Assembly (NCBI GenBank): GCA_000169995.1
Contig: AAZW01000018.1
Location: forward strand, 1-64,000
DNA from: Vibrionales bacterium SWAT-3
GTDB taxonomy: Bacteria; Pseudomonadota; Gammaproteobacteria; Enterobacterales; Vibrionaceae
Direction of reading: 5' to 3'
Length of the DNA: 64,000 nucleotides
Shown here: positions 16,314 to 27,423 of the stretch, piece after piece
Numbering within the stretch: position 1 is the stretch's first letter
Layout of the letters: every line of letters starts with the position of its first letter
Made by a program: the position numbers and the translations under genes
The notes under the pieces: generated by a model
What the model was told of the DNA's origin: nothing
The model's input: only the letters and a program-made list of their open reading frames with translations
The model's database searches: none

Positions 16314-18659
16314 TTATGCCTCAACAGATTCCCACTCTTTACGCAATTCCTTAGTCGCGGAGACTAGGTTAGTCAGTGCTGCTTCTGTTTCTGCCCAATT
16401 ACGAGTCTTTAGGCCGCAATCTGGGTTTGCCCATAAGCGCTCTGCTGGTATTTTTTCCGCCGCTTTCTTAAGCAGGCTAATAATCCACTCTTGTGATGGA
16501 ATGTTTGGTGAATGGATATCATAAACACCAGGGCCGATCGCATTCGGGTAGTTGAAATCTTCAAACGCTTTAAGCAACTCCATGTTCGAGCGAGACGTCT
16601 CAATGGTAATCACGTCGGCGTCCAGTGCAGCCACTGAATCAATGATTTCGTTGAACTCGCTATAACACATATGAGTGTGAATCTGAGTCTCTGGCTTAGC
16701 ACTCGCCGCAGAGATCTTAAAGGCATCAACCGCCCACTCTAAATATTCTGCATGGTCGCGTTTTTTAAGTGGCAGACCTTCACGGATAGCTGGTTCATCG
16801 ATTTGAATAATGTTGATTCCTGCCTCTTGCAAATCTGACACTTCATCACGCAGCGCAAATGCTAACTGGTTAGTAATATCTTTACGCGAGATATCCTCAC
16901 GCGGGAACGTCCAACACAGAATTGTCACAGGGCCAGTCAGCATGCCTTTCATCTGCTTAGATGTCAGTGATTGAGCATAAGTCGTCCACTCGACCGTCAT
17001 CGGTTTTTCACGCTCAATATCCGCGACCACAATCGCAGGTTTCACGCAGCGAGAGCCATAGCTTTGTACCCAACCAAACTTGGTGGTTTGGAAGCCTGCT
17101 AGGTTTTCAGCAAAGTATTCCACCATGTCGTTACGTTCGGCTTCACCATGCACCAACACATCCAAATCAAGTGCTTCTTGACGCTTCACCGCATCGGCAA
17201 TATGACCTTTTAGTGCGGTCGTGTATTCCGCTTCGCTCAATTTTCCGGTGCGATAAGCGCTGCGTTGGACACGAATCTCGCCTGTCTGTGGGAACGAACC
17301 TATCGTTGTGGTTGGTAACAACGGTAAACCCAACACTTCAGACTGGTGTGCAGCGCGTTCTGCATAAGGGGCACTACGCTCTGCCAATGCTTTAGTGATT
17401 GTATTAATACGAGCCTGTACCTGCGGCTTGTTTACGTGTGTCGCGCTTTTCCGAGCAACAATCGGTTGGCTATAAGTCTCACACGCTAAGATGGCATTTT
17501 GATCTCCGTCTAGCGCGGCACCCAATAAGCTCACCTCCGTCACTTTCTGTTTCGCGAAAGCAAACCAGCTTTTCACTTCTTTGCTAAGCGAATCTTCTAG
17601 CTCTAAATCAACCGGGCTGTGTAGCAGCGAACATGAGCTCGCCACCCAAAGCTTATCGCCTAACTTCTCTTTCACCGGTTGCAGTTTTGCTAGTTGAGTC
17701 GCTAAGTCTGCTCGCCAAACATTGCGTCCGTTGATCACACCAGCAGACAACACCCACTCCGCCGGTAATTGACTCACAACTTCATCAAGCTGCTGTGGCG
17801 CTGCAGCTAGATCGATATGCAGCCCGTTAACCGGTAGTTTGACGATTTTGTCTAAGGTATCTGTCACCGAATCGAAGTACGTGGTTAATAGCAGTTTCAC
17901 TTCCCCTTGAATAACTTGGTATGCCAATTTAAATGAATCAGCCCATTGTTTTTCAAGCTCGAGGGCAAGAATTGGCTCATCAATTTGAACCCACTCAACC
18001 CCCAACTTGGCAAGCTTCGCCAAAATCGCTTGGTAGGCAGTCAGCAAGCGGGGCAACAAGATTAAGCGGTCGAAGCCCTCTTCTACCTCTTTCCCTAAGT
18101 ACAAGTAAGACAGTGGACCAAGAAGGACAGGCTTCACTTTATGCCCTGCTTGAACGGCTTCATTCACTTCATCAAACAATTGTGGCCAGCTCACCTCAAA
18201 CGAATCATCTTTACTGAACTCAGGAACGATGTAGTGATAGTTGGTATTGAACCACTTGGTCATATCTGACGCCGCTGCACCGTTGTTCGTGCCTTCAGAA
18301 GCGTGTTTCCCACCACAACAAGCAGCTTCAACTTGTGATTGCCCACGTCCCACTCGGAACAAGGTATCTAAATCAGGAAAAGCTTTCTCCTCTTCGCTAC
18401 CACCAGCATGACGCTTTGGTACATGCCCCAATAGCAAAGTCGTTGTCAGTACATGGTCGTACCATGCGAAGTCACCCGCAGTTGCAAAGCTAAGATTCGC
18501 ATCAGCTTGTACATTCCAGTTACGATTTCTCAGCTCGCTACCTAGCTGTTTGAGTTCTGATTGGTTGATTTCACCACGCCAGTATTTTTCGAGTGTGAAT
18601 TTCAGTTCGCGCTTTTCACCGATACGTGCGTAGCCAAGAATATGCGTTGTTGTCGTCAT
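16314..18659 (-). CDS. metE: cobalamin-independent methionine synthase
   Basis: A 781-residue cytoplasmic enzyme that transfers the methyl group of 5-methyltetrahydropteroyltri-L-glutamate to homocysteine, the last step of methionine synthesis without B12. The double-barrel architecture is complete. The C-terminal barrel keeps the zinc ligands (His and Cys of HTHMCYSEF, Cys of NPDCGLKTR) and the substrate loop IGSFPQT. The N-terminal start [14 protein letters not shown] matches the family. It is transcribed divergently from metR, with Met-box and MetR-like sites in the 280-bp gap. Confidence 0.97.
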   Translation of the reverse strand: MTTTTHILGYARIGEKRELKFTLEKYWRGEINQSELKQLGSELRNRNWNVQADANLSFATAGDFAWYDHVLTTTLLLGHVPKRHAGGSEEEKAFPDLDTLFRVGRGQSQVEAACCGGKHASEGTNNGAAASDMTKWFNTNYHYIVPEFSKDDSFEVSWPQLFDEVNEAVQAGHKVKPVLLGPLSYLYLGKEVEEGFDRLILLPRLLTAYQAILAKLAKLGVEWVQIDEPILALELEKQWADSFKLAYQVIQGEVKLLLTTYFDSVTDTLDKIVKLPVNGLHIDLAAAPQQLDEVVSQLPAEWVLSAGVINGRNVWRADLATQLAKLQPVKEKLGDKLWVASSCSLLHSPVDLELEDSLSKEVKSWFAFAKQKVTEVSLLGAALDGDQNAILACETYSQPIVARKSATHVNKPQVQARINTITKALAERSAPYAERAAHQSEVLGLPLLPTTTIGSFPQTGEIRVQRSAYRTGKLSEAEYTTALKGHIADAVKRQEALDLDVLVHGEAERNDMVEYFAENLAGFQTTKFGWVQSYGSRCVKPAIVVADIEREKPMTVEWTTYAQSLTSKQMKGMLTGPVTILCWTFPREDISRKDITNQLAFALRDEVSDLQEAGINIIQIDEPAIREGLPLKKRDHAEYLEWAVDAFKISAASAKPETQIHTHMCYSEFNEIIDSVAALDADVITIETSRSNMELLKAFEDFNYPNAIGPGVYDIHSPNIPSQEWIISLLKKAAEKIPAERLWANPDCGLKTRNWAETEAALTNLVSATKELRKEWESVEA

Positions 18660-18728
18660 GAGCCTGTTCCTTATTCAATAATTGTTAGCATCTTTTCAGA
18701 TTGCCTATTGTGTTCTTGCTTTCATAAA

Positions 18729-18744
18729 AGGCGTCTGGATGGCT
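18729..18744. promoter_or_regulatory. putative MetJ operator proximal to metE
   Basis: Two abutting 8-bp units, AGGCGTCT and GGATGGCT, resembling the Met-box consensus AGACGTCT; the first matches 7 of 8. It lies about 70 bp upstream of the metE start. Confidence 0.5.
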
Positions 18745-18768
18745 AAACTATCTACCGAATCGAATCGC

Positions 18769-18781
18769 TGAACAACGTCCA
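18769..18781. promoter_or_regulatory. putative MetR binding site
   Basis: TGAACAACGTCCA matches the MetR consensus TGAA-N5-TTCA except for one base in the second half. A metE-metR intergenic location is where MetR activates metE in enterobacteria. Confidence 0.4.
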
Positions 18782-18842
18782 AATATTCATCTTGTTTATT
18801 AAAAATGTTCATCATTAGCGAGTCAGAGATGAAGATAGTTAA

Positions 18843-18866
18843 ATCCATCTGGACATCTAGACGTTT
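18843..18866. promoter_or_regulatory. putative triple Met-box (MetJ operator)
   Basis: Three abutting 8-bp units: ATCCATCT, GGACATCT, AGACGTTT. Each resembles AGACGTCT, and the last matches 7 of 8. Tandem boxes in exact 8-bp register are the hallmark of MetJ operators. This one lies nearer metR. Confidence 0.6.
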
Positions 18867-18939
18867 ACAAATGATAAAAAACCCCGTAGGGTGATTATTA
18901 AGAAATATTGAATTGGCTTAGGGAATATGAGGAATACTC

Positions 18940-19851
18940 ATGATAGAGCTTAAACATCTGCGAACATTGACGACCTTAAGAGACAGCGGCTCACTCACCG
19001 CAACAGCGACCTCTCTTCACCTGACTCAGTCGGCGCTTTCTCATCAATTGAAGGACCTAGAGGCGCGGATTGGTGGGCAGTTGTTCCTACGCAAAACTCG
19101 GCCTGTAAAGTTCACCTCAGAGGGTGAGATCTTGCTAAAACTCGCTGATGAGATTCAACCAAGAATCGCCAAAGCAGAGAATGAACTCGCGAGTCTGAAA
19201 GAGGACGTGAATGGTCGCCTACATATGGCGATCGAGTGTCACTCTTGTTTTCAATGGTTAATGCCTGCTTTGAAAGAGTATCAAGTCGCTTGGCCAAGCG
19301 TGACTCTAGATTTCTCATCCGGTTTTGGCTTTGAACCGCTACCCGCGCTAATGGCTGGCGAGTTGGATTTAGTGATCACCTCAGACATTCAACCTCGATC
19401 TGAGATCCACTATGAGCCACTTTTCGATTTCGAGATGCGTTTGATCACAGCGATTAACTCTCCTTTGGCCGAGAAACCAAGCATTGATCCGCAAGATCTT
19501 AGCGATCTCACAATGCTTTCCTACCCAGTTCAAAAGCAGCGTCTAGATGTGGTGAAACACTTTTTGCAACCTGCTGGCATTGAGCCGAAGAAATGGAAAC
19601 AGGCAGACAACACATTGATGTTAGTGCAAATGGTATCAGCAGGGTTAGGGGTCGCAGCCTTGCCAAACTGGGCAATCAGCGAGTTTTCAAGACAGGGATT
19701 AATTGCTAGTAAGCCTCTGGGTAAAGGGCTTTCAAGAAGGCTATTCGCTGCGGTAAGAAACTCAGAGAAAGACAAACGTTATCTGCAAGCATTCTTCAGC
19801 ACTGCAAGGCAGCAGAGTAAGAGCCACTTGGATGGGATTGAAGTTGTTTAG
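18940..19851 (+). CDS. metR: LysR-family activator MetR
   Basis: A 303-residue LysR-type regulator. The N-terminal winged HTH (MIELKHLRTLTTLRDSGSLTATATSLHLTQSALSHQLKDLE) matches MetR closely. The C-terminal periplasmic-binding-like domain binds homocysteine in the characterised homologues. Position divergent to metE makes the assignment secure. It is probably repressed by MetJ through the boxes upstream. Confidence 0.94.
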   Translation: MIELKHLRTLTTLRDSGSLTATATSLHLTQSALSHQLKDLEARIGGQLFLRKTRPVKFTSEGEILLKLADEIQPRIAKAENELASLKEDVNGRLHMAIECHSCFQWLMPALKEYQVAWPSVTLDFSSGFGFEPLPALMAGELDLVITSDIQPRSEIHYEPLFDFEMRLITAINSPLAEKPSIDPQDLSDLTMLSYPVQKQRLDVVKHFLQPAGIEPKKWKQADNTLMLVQMVSAGLGVAALPNWAISEFSRQGLIASKPLGKGLSRRLFAAVRNSEKDKRYLQAFFSTARQQSKSHLDGIEVV

Positions 19852-19890
19852 CTATACAAACTATTAGAGCTATACGAAAGTACAAAAACA

Positions 19891-19919
19891 AAAAAGTCAC
19901 AGATTACCTGTGACTTTTT
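19891..19919. terminator. bidirectional terminator after metR
   Basis: A-run, GTCACAG stem, ATTAC loop, CTGTGAC stem, then TTTTTA. Symmetric A and T runs let it serve metR and the convergent DUF4250 gene. Confidence 0.88.
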
Positions 19920-19969
19920 AGATTCCGCAGTATTGGTTTAGCGATACCTGTTCATTCACGAAACATAGA

Positions 19970-20170
19970 TCATCTTGCGTATGATTTAAATTGGTTCGTC
20001 AGTGGATCGTATTGATAGCCAAGCATGTCTAGCTTACCTACGACACTTTCTATATCCATTTCATACATGCTAATGAGCTCTTCAAAACTGTCGCATTCCA
20101 AGCGCAATTTTTCATTCACTATTCCAAGCAAAATAATGCTATCTAGGCTTTTGACGTTGCTTAAATCCAT
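19970..20170 (-). CDS. DUF4250 family small protein
   Basis: A 66-residue protein matching the DUF4250 pattern: MDLSNVKSLDSIILLGIVNEKLRLECDSFEELISMYEMD near the start and the GYQYDPLTNQF end. AAGGAG precedes the ATG. It is probably a small HTH-like fold. Function unknown. Confidence 0.82.
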   Translation of the reverse strand: MDLSNVKSLDSIILLGIVNEKLRLECDSFEELISMYEMDIESVVGKLDMLGYQYDPLTNQFKSYAR

Positions 20171-20267
20171 CTCGTACTCCTTACGAACACTCTGACTAGA
20201 TTAAGTTTAGAACGCTAACTCGCCTCTCGCTAAAAAACAGATCACACTTCTTAACTCAAACCGGTAA

Positions 20268-20948
20268 TTACAGCGCCCAAATTGGTGTTAGGCCAACGAC
20301 AGCGGCTAACAACATCAGCAATGACACCGTAAGCTGGACCTTCTCTGGCGTTTTAACAAACAGTAGGTGCCAACACCACACCACGATTGAAGAGATAAGC
20401 AGCGCAAAGCTAAACAGCAATGCTGAGATAACAGGCTCTAACTGAGCTTCAGAAAGCGAGTAAACGTTCACAACCGTCGCAAGTACTACCAGCATCCCTG
20501 TCAATACACCTACAACAGGCAGCACACGGTGAAACGCTTGTAAGCGCGTTCTTGCAATCGTCAGTAATAGATGAGCAAACGCCGCGCCCAATAAAACCAC
20601 CAACAATAATGTCGTGATAATACCTACAATAGTTGGTTGCTCAAATGCTTGGATAGCAACGTAAGACAACGCTAAACCACACGCCAGATACATCACCCAA
20701 ATCGGGCCCGAATCACGTGTTTTTTTAGTCTGAACTTGAGAATAGAAATAAAAGATTGCGAACACGACAAGAAACGCCTCAATTTTCACTGAAGCCACGG
20801 CTAACCAAAGTACGCCAATCGCAGGTAACATTTTGTGGATACGACCACGTTGCCCCGGGCAAATATCTCCTTTCACCAGAATCAGGGTTAAGATCAGTTG
20901 AGCTCCTAATAACATTGGAGCAAATTGCAGTAATAATGTTTCGACCAT
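20268..20948 (-). CDS. multi-pass inner membrane protein, unknown function
   Basis: A 226-residue protein made almost entirely of hydrophobic helices (about seven), with short charged loops such as [11 protein letters not shown] and TKKTRDSG. I do not recognise a family motif. It is monocistronic and divergent from ygiQ; only about 237 bp separate the two start codons. Confidence 0.7.
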   Translation of the reverse strand: MVETLLLQFAPMLLGAQLILTLILVKGDICPGQRGRIHKMLPAIGVLWLAVASVKIEAFLVVFAIFYFYSQVQTKKTRDSGPIWVMYLACGLALSYVAIQAFEQPTIVGIITTLLLVVLLGAAFAHLLLTIARTRLQAFHRVLPVVGVLTGMLVVLATVVNVYSLSEAQLEPVISALLFSFALLISSIVVWCWHLLFVKTPEKVQLTVSLLMLLAAVVGLTPIWAL

Positions 20949-21185
20949 TGTGGATCTACTTATCTAGACTTATTTTCGCGAATAATATCAAAAACTGCTG
21001 TGAACACTAATCAAAATCACAAATTAGCGACGTTATTCAAGCCTTCAACTATGCTGTTGTTTGGCTCTTTTGTCGTTTTTATCTGCAAAATGGCGAAAGA
21101 CACCAGAACTAACAGGGGCATGTTCTACTGGCTAGTCAGGGCGCATGCCGCTATAATTCCCGCCTCAAAAATCAGAGGTCGAAAT

Positions 21186-23573
21186 ATGTACAGCGATATC
21201 ACTCCTATTCACGAACACAAAAAATACTGGGCCGAGTGCTACGGAACTGCACCCTTTTTGCCTACCAGTAGAAAGGAGATGGATGCTCTTGGATGGGATA
21301 GCTGTGACATTATTATTGTAACTGGTGACGCTTATGTTGATCACCCGAGCTTTGGTATGGCTATCATCGGCCGTCTTCTTGAAGCTCAAGGCTTCCGCGT
21401 GGGCATCATCGCTCAACCGAAGTGGGACAATAAAGATGCCTTCATGAAGCTAGGTAAACCAAACCTATTCTTCGGCATCACTGCGGGTAACATGGACTCC
21501 ATGATCAACCGCTATACCTCTGATCGCAAATTACGTCACGATGATGCATACACGCCAAATAACGAAGGTGGTAAGCGTCCTGATCGTGCAACTCTGGTTT
21601 ACTCTCAGCGTTGTCGTGAAGCCTATAAAGGCACACCAATCGTATTGGGTGGTATCGAAGCGAGCTTGCGTCGTGTAGCTCACTACGACTACTGGTCGGA
21701 TAAAGTTCGTCGCTCTGTACTGTTTGATGCAAAAGCGGACATCCTGCTATTTGGTAACGCAGAACGTGCACTAGTAGAAGTAGCACACCGCCTTGCTGAT
21801 GGTGAAGAGATCTCTAGCCTCACCAATATTCGTGGTACGGCAATCAACCTGCCAGCTGCACCTGAAGGTTACAAGATCATCGACTCTTCTCGTATCGAAA
21901 AGCCAAATAAAGCTTACGTACCAGTAAACCCGTACGAAGTGGAAACGCAATGCGATACCAAAAAAGATGAAGAGCCAAAGGCGCAGCCAATTACGATTCG
22001 TCCTTCTCGTCACGATGCGAAAACAACCGCGGTTCGTATACCTGCGTTCGAAAAGCTTAACAACGACCGTATTCTTTACGCTCACGCAAGCCGTATCTTA
22101 CACCTAGAGACAAACCCGTACTCAGGCCGTGCTCTGATTCAACGTCACGGTGATCGCGAGCTTTGGGTTAACCAAGCACCAATCCCTCTAGCTACAGAAG
22201 AGATGGATTACGTGTTTGGCCTTGCTTATAAGCGTGTACCACACCCGATGTACGGCAAAGCAAAGATTCCAGCCTACGAGATGATCAAAACCTCGGTAAA
22301 CATCATGCGTGGCTGTTTTGGTGGTTGTTCTTTCTGTTCAATCACAGAACATGAAGGTCGTATCATCCAGAACCGTTCGAAAGAATCTATCTTGGATGAG
22401 ATCGAAGACATCAAAGATAAAGTACCTGGCTTTACTGGTACCATTTCTGACTTGGGCGGCCCTACGGCGAACATGTACCGTTTAGGTTGTTCAGACCCGA
22501 AAGCAGAAGTGAACTGTCGTCGCCCATCGTGTGTGTTCCCGAAAATCTGTGAGAAGCTAAACACAGACCACAAACACACCATCGACCTGTACCGTTCAGC
22601 GAGAAAAGTACCAGGTGTTAAGAAGATCATGATCGCTTCCGGTGTTCGTTACGACTTAGCGATTGAATCACCAGAATACGTGCGTGAGCTTGTAACGCAC
22701 CACGTAGGTGGCTATTTGAAGATTGCTCCAGAGCATACTGAGAAAGGCCCTCTAGATCTGATGATGAAGCCGGGTATGGGCACTTACGACCGTTTCAAAG
22801 AGATGTTCGAGAAGTACAGCGCTGAAGCCGGTAAGAAACAGTACCTAATTCCTTACTTCATCTCAGCTCACCCGGGCACAGAAGATGAAGACATGCTTAA
22901 CCTGGCGCTGTGGCTGAAAAAGCACAACTATGAATGTGACCAAGTACAGAACTTCTACCCATCGCCAATGTGTAACGCAACGTCGATGTACTACTCAGAG
23001 ACAAACCCTCTGAAACGCGTTAAATACAAAAAACGTGAAGATATCCCTGTGCCAAAAGGTGACCGTCAACGTCGTCTGCATAAAGCACTGCTTCGCTACC
23101 ACGACCCAGAGAACTGGAAACTGATCCGTGAAGCGTTGATCGACATGGGTAAAAAGCACCTAATCGGTGATAAACCAGGTTACTTGGTTCCTGAGGATGA
23201 TTTTGATGCCCAAACACCAGCGCAGCGTCGTAAATCTGGTCGTCACGGCTCACAACGTTTTGCTACTAAGCACAGCAAATCTCAACCAGGATTGGGCGGC
23301 GAGAAGCCACGTAACCACTCTAAACCTGGTGGCAATAAGCCAAAACCAGGGGGTAAGAAACCTACTGGTAACAGCAATGGTGGCCAAGGTCACGGTGGTG
23401 GTAATGGGAACTCTCGTAAACCAGCAACGGGCTTCATCAAGAAAGGTCCTGGTGGTCAATCACAAGGCACTGGCCGCGGAAACGGCAAACCAAACCGCAA
23501 TAAAGGCGGTAACGGCCAAGGTGGGAAGCCGGCTGGTAACGGAAAGAACCGTCAACGAGCTGCACAACGCTAG
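21186..23573 (+). CDS. ygiQ: YgiQ family radical SAM protein
   Basis: About 795 residues from the ATG at 21186, which has AGAGG upstream. An in-frame ATG at 21000 would add 62 non-family residues and would run through a TATAAT box (21152-21157), so it is rejected. The N-terminal UPF0313 domain is followed by a radical SAM core whose Fe-S ligands read CFGGCSFC (CX3CX2C), then the family C-terminal block. The last 80 or so residues are low-complexity Gly/Asn/Lys/Arg, suggesting RNA or ribosome contact. The reaction catalysed is unknown in the literature I can recall. Confidence 0.93.
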   Translation: MYSDITPIHEHKKYWAECYGTAPFLPTSRKEMDALGWDSCDIIIVTGDAYVDHPSFGMAIIGRLLEAQGFRVGIIAQPKWDNKDAFMKLGKPNLFFGITAGNMDSMINRYTSDRKLRHDDAYTPNNEGGKRPDRATLVYSQRCREAYKGTPIVLGGIEASLRRVAHYDYWSDKVRRSVLFDAKADILLFGNAERALVEVAHRLADGEEISSLTNIRGTAINLPAAPEGYKIIDSSRIEKPNKAYVPVNPYEVETQCDTKKDEEPKAQPITIRPSRHDAKTTAVRIPAFEKLNNDRILYAHASRILHLETNPYSGRALIQRHGDRELWVNQAPIPLATEEMDYVFGLAYKRVPHPMYGKAKIPAYEMIKTSVNIMRGCFGGCSFCSITEHEGRIIQNRSKESILDEIEDIKDKVPGFTGTISDLGGPTANMYRLGCSDPKAEVNCRRPSCVFPKICEKLNTDHKHTIDLYRSARKVPGVKKIMIASGVRYDLAIESPEYVRELVTHHVGGYLKIAPEHTEKGPLDLMMKPGMGTYDRFKEMFEKYSAEAGKKQYLIPYFISAHPGTEDEDMLNLALWLKKHNYECDQVQNFYPSPMCNATSMYYSETNPLKRVKYKKREDIPVPKGDRQRRLHKALLRYHDPENWKLIREALIDMGKKHLIGDKPGYLVPEDDFDAQTPAQRRKSGRHGSQRFATKHSKSQPGLGGEKPRNHSKPGGNKPKPGGKKPTGNSNGGQGHGGGNGNSRKPATGFIKKGPGGQSQGTGRGNGKPNRNKGGNGQGGKPAGNGKNRQRAAQR

Positions 23574-23607
23574 TATGTGAACAAATACCATTAGCGAACA
23601 TAAAAAC

Positions 23608-23640
23608 AAAAAGCGCAGCTGTTTAGCTGCGCTTTTTGTA
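23608..23640. terminator. bidirectional terminator after ygiQ
   Basis: Stem AAAAAGCGCAGCT / AGCTGCGCTTTTT with a GTTT loop. It serves ygiQ and the convergent GtrA gene. Confidence 0.9.
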
Positions 23641-23683
23641 TCTTTCGTTGGGAAATCTAAAGCGACGTGACTTTTGAGAAAGC

Positions 23684-24148
23684 CTAGCGGGCGAAAACCC
23701 AATACTGACTGAACAAATAGTTCGTCACCATTCCTACTAAGATACCCATTGCCATCGCGACAAAAACAGCCCCGTCAAATGCAGGCAGCATTTCTGTCGT
23801 CAGCTTAAAACACAGCAAATTAGGTATTGCCGATATCGATGCTGACAGCATGAACTTTTGCCATTGAATCAACGTATCTGACCAACCGTCCTGCCCTTTG
23901 AACTCAAACGTCAGCACACGATTGCCCAACCAAGTTGTCGTGGCGGCAGCAATAAAGGCACCTATCCTTGCACTCATCAATGGCAACCCGGCAAGGTAGT
24001 GCAGCAACGAGAACACTGTACAATCAACAACAAACCCACCAACACCAACCGCAGCGAACCGAATTATCTTATGGTGGGATTGTAAATTCTGGCTGTACAC
24101 CCGAAGCTTATCTTTGCAAACGCGTAAGCTTGCGTTAAGGCTGACCAT
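23684..24148 (-). CDS. GtrA family membrane protein (lipid-linked sugar flippase)
   Basis: 154 residues from the ATG at 24148 (TTG 24157 is also in frame). Four predicted TM helices with the family motifs RFAAVGVGGFVVDCTVF near the N-terminus, TTTWLGNRVLTF in the middle and NYLFSQYWVF at the end. GtrA proteins are thought to move undecaprenyl-phosphate sugars across the inner membrane. The start overlaps the preceding glycosyltransferase stop by 14 bp, so it is the third gene of a three-gene operon. Confidence 0.88.
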   Translation of the reverse strand: MVSLNASLRVCKDKLRVYSQNLQSHHKIIRFAAVGVGGFVVDCTVFSLLHYLAGLPLMSARIGAFIAAATTTWLGNRVLTFEFKGQDGWSDTLIQWQKFMLSASISAIPNLLCFKLTTEMLPAFDGAVFVAMAMGILVGMVTNYLFSQYWVFAR

Positions 24149-25604
24149 AGCTTCCAATTTGATTGTGACTCAACGATTGATTGGGTTTGATGTTCTGGCT
24201 ATGACAGGTGAACAAAGCTCGCTTTATTTTGACGGTCGGCTCCAAAATACAGGTCAGCGCGTTCTCTTTGATCTTGGTTTCTACTTCCGATTTTTTCCCT
24301 ATCAAGTAGAACTTGTCGATACCATCTAGCCGTTCAATATCGAGCAATTTCTTTGCCTGCCCGTGGCTGTAAAACTGCCCAGAGAACGGTCGTTTACCCA
24401 CGTAAAAGCTTGGCGCAGAGTCTGTTATCTGTTCAAAGATGATACGGTCACTTTTCTCATTTGCTTTACCTAAATTCAGGTAAACCATCGCGATCATCAA
24501 CAGCACAGGTAAAACAAGCGCAACGCTAGAGAACCACTTCTTGTCTTTTTCCACCACTAACATCGCCACCAGTAAACCAAGCGCTGGAATACCCGGGAGC
24601 ACATACGCAGGAAGAATGTTACCTGCCATGGTAAATAGAATCAGAGGTGAAATTAACCAACATACAAGAAATGAAAACAGCCCACGATTCTCAATGTTGA
24701 TTTGAGCGATTTTCTTACGGCGAACGAACGCCAATATCGGTAAAACAATCGACCAAGGCGCGGCGGCTTGAATCCAGAATACCCAAATCATACCTCGCGT
24801 CTGGTCGTGTGCGGAGCCATAAAGATCCCCTTCCCAGCCGCTCACTACAAAACGCTTAAAATGCTCGCCAACAATAAAGTAGTCAATAAAACCCGGTGTC
24901 GCGATTTCAGCCATAATGTACCAAGGCAAAGCGATCGCTAACATCAATCCAACACCAGATAACAATGGGAAACGTTGCCAAAGCACTTTGAAAGCACCAA
25001 TAAACCCGTGTTGTAAAACTAGCCAAGGTAAAACCGCGATACCCATGATAACAATCGCAACAGGACCTTTTGCAAGTAAACCTAATGCCAAGCCAATGAA
25101 GCCGATATATCCCCAATTTCTATTGGTCTTGTCACTGCCTTCTCCCTGCCAACACAAATAAAATCCTAGCATCGCAATCGTCATAGATAAGGTTAGCGCC
25201 ATATCCGTCATTACAGCACCGGCAGCAATCGAGAAAATGCCACAGGTCGCCAATACCACTGCCGCAACCAGCGCACATTGTCCAGTACGCTTTGCCATAT
25301 ACGCGACCAATAAAATTGTCGCGAAACCTGCCAACCAATGCGGCGCACGGACAGCAAACTCGCTTAACCCAAAAAGCTCAATGCCAATCGCACTCATCCA
25401 GGTAAACATCGGAGGCTTACCCCAAAAAGGGATGCCGTAATCGAACTGAGGGGTTAACCAATTGCCGGTTTCCACCATTAGACGCGCCATTTCCCCATAG
25501 CGAGCCTCAGTGGTATCCATCAACGGATACGTCGCCAAAGATAAGAGCCTCAGAACCAGTGCAAAAGCCAGTAAATACCATAGATGTGTTCTATTCAGGC
25601 TCAT
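24135..25604 (-). CDS. ArnT-like glycosyltransferase (GT39/PMT_2 family)
   Basis: A 489-residue integral membrane transferase with about 11-12 TM helices. The first periplasmic loop carries the catalytic acidic motif DTTEARYGEMARLM, followed by GNWLTPQFDYGIPFWGKPPM, characteristic of ArnT/PMT-type enzymes that use polyprenyl-phosphate sugars. The acceptor is unknown (lipid A, another glycolipid or protein). The start overlaps the GT2 stop by 4 bp (ATGA), showing translational coupling. Confidence 0.88.
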   Translation of the reverse strand: MSLNRTHLWYLLAFALVLRLLSLATYPLMDTTEARYGEMARLMVETGNWLTPQFDYGIPFWGKPPMFTWMSAIGIELFGLSEFAVRAPHWLAGFATILLVAYMAKRTGQCALVAAVVLATCGIFSIAAGAVMTDMALTLSMTIAMLGFYLCWQGEGSDKTNRNWGYIGFIGLALGLLAKGPVAIVIMGIAVLPWLVLQHGFIGAFKVLWQRFPLLSGVGLMLAIALPWYIMAEIATPGFIDYFIVGEHFKRFVVSGWEGDLYGSAHDQTRGMIWVFWIQAAAPWSIVLPILAFVRRKKIAQINIENRGLFSFLVCWLISPLILFTMAGNILPAYVLPGIPALGLLVAMLVVEKDKKWFSSVALVLPVLLMIAMVYLNLGKANEKSDRIIFEQITDSAPSFYVGKRPFSGQFYSHGQAKKLLDIERLDGIDKFYLIGKKSEVETKIKENALTCILEPTVKIKRALFTCHSQNIKPNQSLSHNQIGSYGQP

Positions 25605-26620
25605 GCCGATTCCTCTAATTTAAAATGTGTTTTTAACGCAGGCGTATCGACCACAGATTGGATCAGATACAAAGGACGATTCTTGGTTTCAATGAAGATA
25701 CGACCTATGTATTCCCCCATTAAACCGATACTCAGAAGTTGAATGCCGCCCAGGGCAAGTTGAACCACCATCATGGATGGGTAGCCTGTGATTGGCTCAC
25801 CAAACATCATAGTTTTGAAGACAATAACCATCCCGTAGATAAACGCGCTCAGTGCGACCAAGCCACCGACTGCCGTAGCAATACGCAATGGTCGGATAGA
25901 GAATGACGTGATGCCATCCATCGCCAACCCGATTAGCTTAAGGTAATTCCACTTCGTCTCCCCACAGAAACGCGCATCACGATTAAACTGAATAGTCGCT
26001 TGGCGAAAACCCGGCCAAGAAAAAATGCCTTTCATGTAGCGGTTACGTTCTGGAAGTTGGTTAATATGGTCGACAACTTCACGGCTCAGCAGTCGGAAGT
26101 CACCGACATTCTCAGGAACATCAATCTTCGCTGCTGCATTCATCACTTTATAAAAGCTGGCCGCTGAAAACTTCTTAAACCAGGTTTCACCGTCACGCCG
26201 ACTGCGCTGCATATTGACCACATCATAACCTTCGCGCCATTTAGCAATCATTTGAGGAATTAACTCAGGTGGGTCTTGTAAGTCTGCATCTAATAAGATC
26301 ACCGCTTGCCCGCGACAATGCTCTAAGCCAGCACTCATCGCCGACTCTTTACCAAAGTTACGGCTCAGTCCGATAACAGAAATAGAACTGTTGATAGAAG
26401 TAAATGAGCTCACCACGTCTAAGCTGTTATCTTTACTGCCATCATCGACATAAACGATCTCACTGGTAATCGGCAGGCTATCTAACACCTTGGTTAAGCG
26501 TGAATGAAACTCTTCCAACACCTCTTGTTCGTTATAAAAAGGCACAATGATAGACAGCAAAACCGCTGGGTGGATCTGCGAGAGGGATTCTTTAGGTCGG
26601 CTAATATGAAGTTCAGACAT
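25601..26620 (-). CDS. GT2 polyprenyl-phosphate sugar transferase (GtrB/ArnC-like)
   Basis: A 339-residue enzyme that attaches a sugar nucleotide to undecaprenyl phosphate on the cytoplasmic face. The GT-A domain has SIIVPFYNEQEVLEEF, the nucleotide site VDDGSKDNS, the metal site DADLQDPPE and QRSRRDGETWFKK. Two C-terminal TM helices follow (about 235-300). It is the first gene of the GT2-GT39-GtrA operon, which together forms a complete make-flip-transfer route for one sugar. Divergent from a two-component system. Confidence 0.92.
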   Translation of the reverse strand: MSELHISRPKESLSQIHPAVLLSIIVPFYNEQEVLEEFHSRLTKVLDSLPITSEIVYVDDGSKDNSLDVVSSFTSINSSISVIGLSRNFGKESAMSAGLEHCRGQAVILLDADLQDPPELIPQMIAKWREGYDVVNMQRSRRDGETWFKKFSAASFYKVMNAAAKIDVPENVGDFRLLSREVVDHINQLPERNRYMKGIFSWPGFRQATIQFNRDARFCGETKWNYLKLIGLAMDGITSFSIRPLRIATAVGGLVALSAFIYGMVIVFKTMMFGEPITGYPSMMVVQLALGGIQLLSIGLMGEYIGRIFIETKNRPLYLIQSVVDTPALKTHFKLEESA

Positions 26621-26745
26621 AATACGTTCTTCTATTTATTAATCTGAGATCAATTTACGCGCTCATAAGTGAAAGTTATGTTATTGACATATTTTTCACG
26701 CTCACCCAGGATAATGTTAGTGTCTATTTCTGTATGAGAATCAAA

Positions 26746-27423
26746 ATGAAACGAGTTCTATTGGTCGAAGATAACCGTGAAATTGCAGGTGTCTTATTTG
26801 ATTATTTTGAGTGTATTGGCATGGAACTCGATTATGCCGACAATGGTGAGCTTGGCCTGCAACTCGCGATGGATAACTCTTTTGATATCATTATTTTAGA
26901 TCTGATGTTGCCACGAATGGATGGACTGACAGTTTGCAACAAACTACGAGATCAAGGCAACGCAACGCCGATCCTGATGCTGACTGCACTCGATAGCCGC
27001 GAAGATATGCTGAAAGGCTTTGACCACGGTGCAGATGACTATCTCACCAAGCCCTTTGACTTAGATATTCTCGAAGCAAGGATGAATGCGCTGGTTCGCC
27101 GTTACCGTGGAAAAGTCGCCTCCTCTAAGCTTCAATTTGACGAGCTCACCATAGACCAGAAAACCCGCAAAGCTTACCGTCAAGACAAGCTACTTGCACT
27201 CAACCCAACCACCTATACCATTCTTGAGATGCTATGCCAGAATGCACCTGAAGTGGTAACGCGTGAAGACATCTCGTACAAGCTATGGGAAGAAGACGAA
27301 CCGAACAACGATGTGCTACGTAGTCACATCTACCAACTGCGTAATCAACTCGATAAGCCCTTTGATACCCAGATGCTAATTACGGTTCCTAAGGTTGGAT
27401 TCCGCCTGGAGTCTTACAATTGA
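26746..27423 (+). CDS. OmpR-family response regulator
   Basis: About 225 residues from the ATG at 26746 (an ATG four codons upstream is possible; neither has a strong ribosome site). Receiver domain with acidic pocket VEDN and phospho-Asp in LDLMLP (residue 52), Lys in YLTKPFD, then a winged-helix Trans_reg_C domain. It is co-transcribed with the kinase (4-bp overlap) and divergent from the glycosyltransferase operon, which it plausibly controls. Confidence 0.92.
   Translation: MKRVLLVEDNREIAGVLFDYFECIGMELDYADNGELGLQLAMDNSFDIIILDLMLPRMDGLTVCNKLRDQGNATPILMLTALDSREDMLKGFDHGADDYLTKPFDLDILEARMNALVRRYRGKVASSKLQFDELTIDQKTRKAYRQDKLLALNPTTYTILEMLCQNAPEVVTREDISYKLWEEDEPNNDVLRSHIYQLRNQLDKPFDTQMLITVPKVGFRLESYN

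Noticed and set aside
18872..18900. Short CCC/GGG hairpin with T-run on the minus strand upstream of metE
   Set aside because: The stem is only about four base pairs and lies in the promoter region; a chance feature is more likely than an attenuator.
21000..21185. N-terminal extension of ygiQ
   Set aside because: No ribosome site, not family-like, and contains the probable -10 box; ATG 21186 has AGAGG.
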